A stretch of 7,388 nt of DNA from assembly GCA_024654605.1 (NCBI GenBank), contig JANLHH010000101.1:1-7388 (forward strand), read 5' to 3'. Below, piece by piece: positions 4,021 to 7,388 of this stretch; within the stretch, counting starts at the first letter, position 1, and every line of letters begins with the position of its first letter. The notes below the pieces were generated by a model, which was not told where the DNA came from, searched no databases, and worked only from the letters and a program-made list of their open reading frames with translations. The translations under genes were made by a program, and so were the position numbers. The stretch comes from Patescibacteria group bacterium. Its GTDB lineage: Bacteria; Patescibacteriota; Minisyncoccia; Phycocordibacterales; JANLHH01.

Positions 4021-4056
4021 AGCAAAAACCGAGGCATTGTTACCTCGGTTTTTGCT
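4021..4056 (+). terminator. Terminator of the DUF378 gene
   Basis: AGCAAAAACCGAGG (4021-4034) pairs perfectly with 4043-4056 around an 8-base loop, and the descending arm holds the T run. It lies 18 bases after the stop codon. Confidence 0.88.
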
Positions 4057-4090
4057 TTCAGAGCGGGGATCAGTTCGTAACCTCTTTTTG

Positions 4091-4099
4091 TGATATAAT
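4091..4099 (+). promoter_or_regulatory. Extended -10 promoter overlapping the start of the LRR gene
   Basis: TGATATAAT is an extended -10 (TG-N-TATAAT). It overlaps the ATG at 4098. No good -35 is present. A start near 4105-4107 would exclude that ATG and favour ATG 4119-4121 in the same frame. Confidence 0.5.
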
Positions 4100-4730
4100 G
4101 AAAAAATCAGCACAGAATATGATATTCATTAAAAAATACGCCCTGCTCCTCATTGTGTTTATTATCTCCAGCGCAGTGAGCAGCTACCTGTTGTTTGAGG
4201 AAGAATTAGCCGAAGTGCCTTCCATGCAAGAAGATACCACTCCCTCCTCTTCCACAACACCGGGAACGGTGGAACGCAAGAAGAATAAAACGAGTATTGA
4301 CTTGAGCAATCAAGGACTTATTGAGTTTCCTAAAGAAATCTTAAACAACACGAGTATCACAACGCTCATTTTATCAAACAACAATATCAAAACACTGCCA
4401 TCAGAGATAGGGAGATTGGTAAATTTAGAAGAACTCTATTTGGATAACAACCAACTTGAGGGCGCACTTGTGGGAGAGATCAGACACATGAGCAAGCTCG
4501 AGATTTTGGATGTGCACAACAATAATATGACGGGCATACCGGCGGAGATAGGGCAACTGAGTCATTTAATAACACTCAATCTTGCTGGCAATAAAATTGA
4601 CACGATGCCTGACGAAATACGCAATATCAACGGAAATTTAAAAACGCTTGACCTTTCAAACAATACGTATTCGCAAGAGACCCTGCTTCGTATAAAGACC
4701 ATGCTGCCCAATACGAACGTTGTCTATTAA
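4098..4730 (+). CDS. Membrane-anchored leucine-rich-repeat protein
   Basis: 210 residues from ATG 4098. An N-terminal hydrophobic segment (about 14-33) acts as signal anchor or signal peptide, followed by a low-complexity Ser/Thr/Pro linker (about 40-57). Then come roughly six leucine-rich repeats of 22-24 residues (about 65-205) of the pattern LxxLxLxxNxLxxLPxEIxxL, for example TTLILSNNNIKTLPSEIG and LITLNLAGNKIDTMPDEI. Such proteins usually bind other proteins outside the membrane; no enzyme domain is present. The frame is open further upstream, but that part runs through the preceding terminator and is not coding. The overlapping TATAAT means the in-frame ATG at 4119 (MIFIKKYALLL) may be the true start; both leave the membrane segment intact. 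No Shine-Dalgarno sequence is visible. Confidence 0.85.
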   Translation: MKKSAQNMIFIKKYALLLIVFIISSAVSSYLLFEEELAEVPSMQEDTTPSSSTTPGTVERKKNKTSIDLSNQGLIEFPKEILNNTSITTLILSNNNIKTLPSEIGRLVNLEELYLDNNQLEGALVGEIRHMSKLEILDVHNNNMTGIPAEIGQLSHLITLNLAGNKIDTMPDEIRNINGNLKTLDLSNNTYSQETLLRIKTMLPNTNVVY

Positions 4731-4810
4731 GTTTTTTAACAAAGAACCATAAGCTACCTCACACAGACAGCTCTTCCATACGAGGAGTCGTTTTGGTATC
4801 GTAAGGATAC

Positions 4811-5902
4811 ATGCGAGCCCTTTTTCAAAAATTGCAGCAATTTTATTTGAAGTACGAACGCCACATTACAACTGTGGCGTTCGTGGTAGGTTTCGTTGTG
4901 GATAATCTTACGCTTACCCGCGTTGATCTTCTCTTTGATAATCTCGTACTCTTTTCGTACCTTCTTGTTGCCACTGCAAGCATTCTCTTTTTTAACATGA
5001 CATCCGTCACGACCACGACCGGGTTTTTTGGGAGCGTGCGGTCCTTAGTACCGCTTACTATGCAATTTGCGTTTGGAGGACTTTTCAGCGGTTTCTTTAT
5101 TTTTTATACGCAGAGCGCCTCGCTTGCCGCAAGTTGGCCGTTTTTACTCCTCCTCCTTCTTCTTCTCATCGGCAATGAGGCGCTTAAGAAACGATACAGT
5201 CGATTTGTCTTTCAGATGAGCATGCTTTTCTTTGTTCTTTTTTCCTATCTCATTTTCTTTTTCCCGATCCTCCTTCACGAAATAAGCGCGCGCGTGTTTA
5301 TTCTCTCCGGTGTCGCGAGTTTGTTTGCTATCGTCGCGCTTATTGGCCTTCTTCTACGGGTGATGCCCGCCCGTGAGCAGGAATGGAAGAAGGCGCTCAC
5401 GGTAAGCATTGGTGGTATTTTTCTTTTCGTGAATATCTTTTATTTTGCAAATATTATTCCTCCCATACCGCTTTCACTCAAAGAGGCGGGCGTCTACCAT
5501 TCTGTCACTCGCACGGAAGACAACGCCTATATGGTTTCCTATGAGCAGAACAAGTGGCCTTTGTTTTTTGGAAAAACCAGTGCTACGTTCCACAAGAACC
5601 CAGGCGAGTCGGTCTATTTTTACAGCGCCGTCTTTGCGCCGACCGATCTTGATACCAACATTTTCCATAGTTGGCAGTACTATGATGAAAGTATAGGGGA
5701 GTGGAGAGAAATGAGTCGTATCGGGTTTCCGATCATCGGCGGCAGGGATGGGGGTTACCGTGGCTACTCAATGAAAACAAGTGTTGTGCCGGGGGATTGG
5801 CGGGTTCAAGTTGAAACTGCCCGCGGTCAAATTTTGGGGCGAGTGAAGTTTATTATCGTTGAGTCGCAGACATCATCTCCCTTGAAGACAGAAATGCGAT
5901 GA
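4811..5902 (+). CDS. Polytopic membrane protein with C-terminal DUF2914 domain
   Basis: 363 residues. About six or seven hydrophobic segments lie between residues 20 and 215, among them 21-32, 44-62, 85-100, 108-121, 134-153, 160-183 and 197-214. One contains a run of Leu (112-119). The C-terminal domain (about 225-351) matches DUF2914: HSW at 286-288, a W-R element at 298-299, GYRGYS at 315-320, PGDWRV at 327-332 and a final strand with G-x2-IGR-like spacing (GQILGRVKF). DUF2914 has no assigned function; here it probably faces outside the membrane. Before the ATG, AAGGA at 4803-4807 is a weak and close ribosome binding site. It sits in a small hairpin (GTATC 4796-4800 with GATAC 4806-4810) that could reduce initiation. 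A terminator follows the gene. Confidence 0.85.
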   Translation: MRALFQKLQQFYLKYERHITTVAFVVGFVVDNLTLTRVDLLFDNLVLFSYLLVATASILFFNMTSVTTTTGFFGSVRSLVPLTMQFAFGGLFSGFFIFYTQSASLAASWPFLLLLLLLLIGNEALKKRYSRFVFQMSMLFFVLFSYLIFFFPILLHEISARVFILSGVASLFAIVALIGLLLRVMPAREQEWKKALTVSIGGIFLFVNIFYFANIIPPIPLSLKEAGVYHSVTRTEDNAYMVSYEQNKWPLFFGKTSATFHKNPGESVYFYSAVFAPTDLDTNIFHSWQYYDESIGEWREMSRIGFPIIGGRDGGYRGYSMKTSVVPGDWRVQVETARGQILGRVKFIIVESQTSSPLKTEMR

Positions 5903-5947
5903 TTACTCTTCTTCAGGAACCAAGAAACAGATGTCTTACAAAAATAG

Positions 5948-5978
5948 AAAAACACCCCGATACTATCGGGGTGTTTTT
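5948..5978 (+). terminator. Bidirectional terminator between convergent genes
   Basis: AAAAACACCCCGAT (5948-5961) pairs with ATCGGGGTGTTTTT (5965-5978) around 3 bases. A5 on one side and T5 on the other allow it to stop both the DUF2914 transcript and the minus-strand ZIP transcript, which has no closer terminator. Confidence 0.85.
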
Positions 5979-6186
5979 ATGGAGGTACTTGATTTTACTG
6001 TTCTCATGTGGCGAAAGAAGTCTCTATTGAAGTGGTGATGCTGTTTGACCAGTCGAACCTGAATTTTAGCTCGGATGCTGAGTTTTTTCTTCCGTCTTAA
6101 TCTCAATCCTTAGTTTTTTGCCGTCGCTCTTTATCTCCGCTCCTACCTTTTAAGTAACATTTAAAATTCGCGCCCTTTTTTCTTTT
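5979..6186. other. Non-coding stretch between convergent genes, possible gene remnant
   Basis: No full gene is seen. Two short frames overlap here: about 30 codons on the plus strand from GTG 6006, and about 28 codons on the minus strand containing EIKSDGKKLRIEIKTEEK, which looks protein-like but has no start codon. Runs of T are frequent. It may be the decayed end of a lost gene. Confidence 0.3.
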
Positions 6187-6981
6187 CTACAGTTCCACAA
6201 AAAGGAGTAAGAACATAATACCAATACCAAAGAGAATGGCGGCGAATTGGACCATGGAACGCCGCGGGTCCGATACCTTATGGATCTCGGGCACCAAGTC
6301 TGAACCTGCGATATAGAGAAAGCTTCCCGCGGCGAATGCGGCGATCATGGGTAATAAGGAATCGATGCTACTGCCGATAAAAAGTGCCATGCCAGCCCCG
6401 ACAATTGCAGTAAGAGCCGAGAGGAAATTCATGAAGATGGCTTTGTTTTTACTAAACCCCGCATGAAGTAAAACCCCAAAATCACTGATCTCTTGGGGAA
6501 TTTCGTGAAGAACGATGGCAATAGTTGTTGCAATACCAACCTCAATACTAATGAGATAGCTGCTGCCGATAATAACGCCGTCAATAAAGTTGTGCACGCC
6601 GTCCGACACTAACACGAGATGTCCCAGTGGCGCGATTGGCGCGTTTTCATGCGCGAGTGCTTCCGCATGTATTTCTTCACCAACCCCATTCTCAACAGTA
6701 TGAACGTGTTTCCAGCGCAGGAATTTTTCCAACACGAAAAACGACACAATGCCGAGCAATATGAAAAGCGACACCGAAACAGCATTATTACTTTCCTTGA
6801 ATGATTCGGGAATCAAGTGTATTAACGCGTCTCCGAACAATGCTCCGGTGGCGACACTTACCAACACAAAGAGCACCTTGTGGAGCAGGCGTTCTTTCAT
6901 GGAGAGCGTTACGATACCAACGAGCGAGATAATGCTGATAATGAAGACGCTCGCAAACGTGTATAAATAAACGATAGACAT
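6187..6981 (-). CDS. ZIP family divalent metal (zinc) transporter
   Basis: An inner-membrane permease that brings Zn2+ or similar ions into the cytoplasm. It has 264 residues, typical for bacterial ZIPs, with about eight membrane helices. The binuclear-site motifs are clear: helix four has H130-N-F-I-D134-G, helix five has H159-E-I-P-Q-E163, and helix two carries H55 in GDALIHLIPES. The loop between helices three and four (about 90-112) is rich in His and Glu (KHVH, EEIHAEALAHE), as expected for ZIPs. The HEIPQEISDFGVLLHAGFS block resembles the LIV-1 branch. The ATG at 6981-6979 has no Shine-Dalgarno sequence. A promoter immediately upstream gives a leader of about 8-10 bases, and an 18-base palindrome covers the ATG. 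The stop is TAG. Confidence 0.92.
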   Translation of the reverse strand: MSIVYLYTFASVFIISIISLVGIVTLSMKERLLHKVLFVLVSVATGALFGDALIHLIPESFKESNNAVSVSLFILLGIVSFFVLEKFLRWKHVHTVENGVGEEIHAEALAHENAPIAPLGHLVLVSDGVHNFIDGVIIGSSYLISIEVGIATTIAIVLHEIPQEISDFGVLLHAGFSKNKAIFMNFLSALTAIVGAGMALFIGSSIDSLLPMIAAFAAGSFLYIAGSDLVPEIHKVSDPRRSMVQFAAILFGIGIMFLLLFVEL

Positions 6982-6995
6982 ATAAATTTATATGT
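6978..6995. promoter_or_regulatory. 18-base perfect palindrome over the ZIP start, candidate operator
   Basis: ACATATAAATTTATATGT is its own reverse complement. It abuts the -10 (6996-7001), covers the predicted start site near 6988-6990 and includes the ATG. A repressor bound here would block transcription. A metal-responsive regulator of the Fur/Zur or DtxR/MntR type is the natural guess for a metal importer, but the sequence is not an exact match to a box I know. Confidence 0.45.
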
Positions 6996-7024
6996 ATCGT
7001 AGCATCTTTTTGCGCTTTTTACAA
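6996..7024 (-). promoter_or_regulatory. Promoter of the ZIP gene
   Basis: On the minus strand, -35 TTGTAA (7024-7019), a 17-base spacer and -10 TACGAT (7001-6996) with TGC just before it (extended -10). The distance to the ATG leaves a leader of about 8-10 bases. Confidence 0.7.
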
Positions 7025-7025
7025 C

Positions 7026-7055
7026 TTGGATTTAATATCGTTCATTTTGTATAAT
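7026..7055 (+). promoter_or_regulatory. Promoter of the SurA-like gene
   Basis: A consensus -10 TATAAT (7050-7055) with a weak -35 TTGGAT (7026-7031) 18 bases upstream. It starts two bases from the -35 of the divergent ZIP promoter. The leader is about 36 bases, without a Shine-Dalgarno sequence. Confidence 0.55.
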
Positions 7056-7098
7056 GGTAACAATTCAATAACGAGTTAAATAAATTATCAAAATATCT

Positions 7099-7388
7099 AT
7101 GGAAAATGATACAACCACATTGCAGCAACCAAACCCTCAAGAGTCAGGAATTCATTCACTACAGAGATATGCAAACAAAAAGACTGCGATATTGGTAATA
7201 GTCATCGGTCTTACTTTGGCCTTACTTTTTTATGGTAAAGGTGTATTTGTGGCGGCAACAGTAAATGGAAGTCCGATAAGTAGATTGAGTGTGGTGCAGC
7301 AATTAGAAAAAGAGGGAGGTAAAAACACACTGGATTCGTTGATCACGGAAAGACTTATTGAAAGTGAGGTAAAAAAAATGGGAATTGT
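7099..7388 (+). CDS. Membrane-anchored SurA N-terminal-like protein (partial, 3' end outside window)
   Basis: The first 96 codons of a longer gene. An N-terminal cytosolic tail of about 27 residues is followed by one membrane helix (about 29-47, TAILVIVIGLTLALLFYG). Then comes VAATVNGSPISRLSVVQQLEKEGGKNTLDSLI (about 52-83) and ITERLIESEVKK, the start of a SurA/PpiC-type chaperone domain; the VNG-x-PI-x-R-x2-V opening is typical. By family it would help extracytoplasmic proteins fold, and it may carry a parvulin-type prolyl isomerase domain further on, which cannot be seen. ATG 7099 is the first start after a consensus -10; no Shine-Dalgarno sequence precedes it. It is divergent from the ZIP gene. 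Confidence 0.8.
   Translation, partial: MENDTTTLQQPNPQESGIHSLQRYANKKTAILVIVIGLTLALLFYGKGVFVAATVNGSPISRLSVVQQLEKEGGKNTLDSLITERLIESEVKKMGI

Noticed and set aside
4011..4097. Upstream in-frame extension of the LRR protein
   Set aside because: It would translate through a perfect 14-bp terminator hairpin, and the added residues do not look like a signal sequence. ATG 4098 or 4119 is preferred.

Overview
The window looks like a chromosomal stretch from a small-genome uncultured bacterium, most likely of the Patescibacteria/CPR (Parcubacteria-like) group. This is inferred from gene content: a lone corrinoid adenosyltransferase, a DUF2914 membrane protein, a membrane-anchored leucine-rich-repeat protein and an N-anchored SurA-type protein. 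Most genes are single units with their own promoter and terminator, several lack a Shine-Dalgarno sequence, and TAA, TGA and TAG all serve as stops, so the code appears standard. No taxonomic marker is present, so the assignment is tentative.

The left third (1-1850) and 3300-3660 are RNA territory. There are three tRNA genes: Leu(GAG), Leu(CAG) and His(GTG). Each is followed within 1-50 bases by a compact element of about 140-170 bases. A fourth element at 1643-1784 has no tRNA beside it. Every element ends with a second copy of the last 19-34 bases of a tRNA gene, starting in the T-loop, and begins with an inverted, interrupted copy of the same segment. The two can pair into a long closing helix. 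The elements fall into two architectures with two members each (A: 118-269 and 1643-1784; B: 479-650 and 3444-3602). Inside them, helix lengths, bulged adenines and loops are conserved while the paired sequence differs. This is the most unusual content of the window. The nearest known parallel is the E. coli tyrT locus, where repeat units carrying the 3' end of the tRNA yield rtT RNA. The copies at tRNA-Leu(CAG) also look like stacked attachment sites enclosing a DUF218 gene that carries an in-frame amber codon.

The middle and right parts are ordinary genes. A CDF-type metal exporter lies on the minus strand. It shares overlapping divergent promoters with a PduO-type cob(I)alamin adenosyltransferase whose mRNA is predicted to be leaderless. 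After tRNA-His come a DUF378 membrane protein, the leucine-rich-repeat protein and the DUF2914 protein. A minus-strand ZIP metal importer follows, with an 18-base perfect palindrome over its start codon. The window ends inside a SurA-like gene that diverges from the ZIP gene. An exporter and an importer of divalent metal a few kilobases apart suggest zinc homeostasis is partly encoded here.
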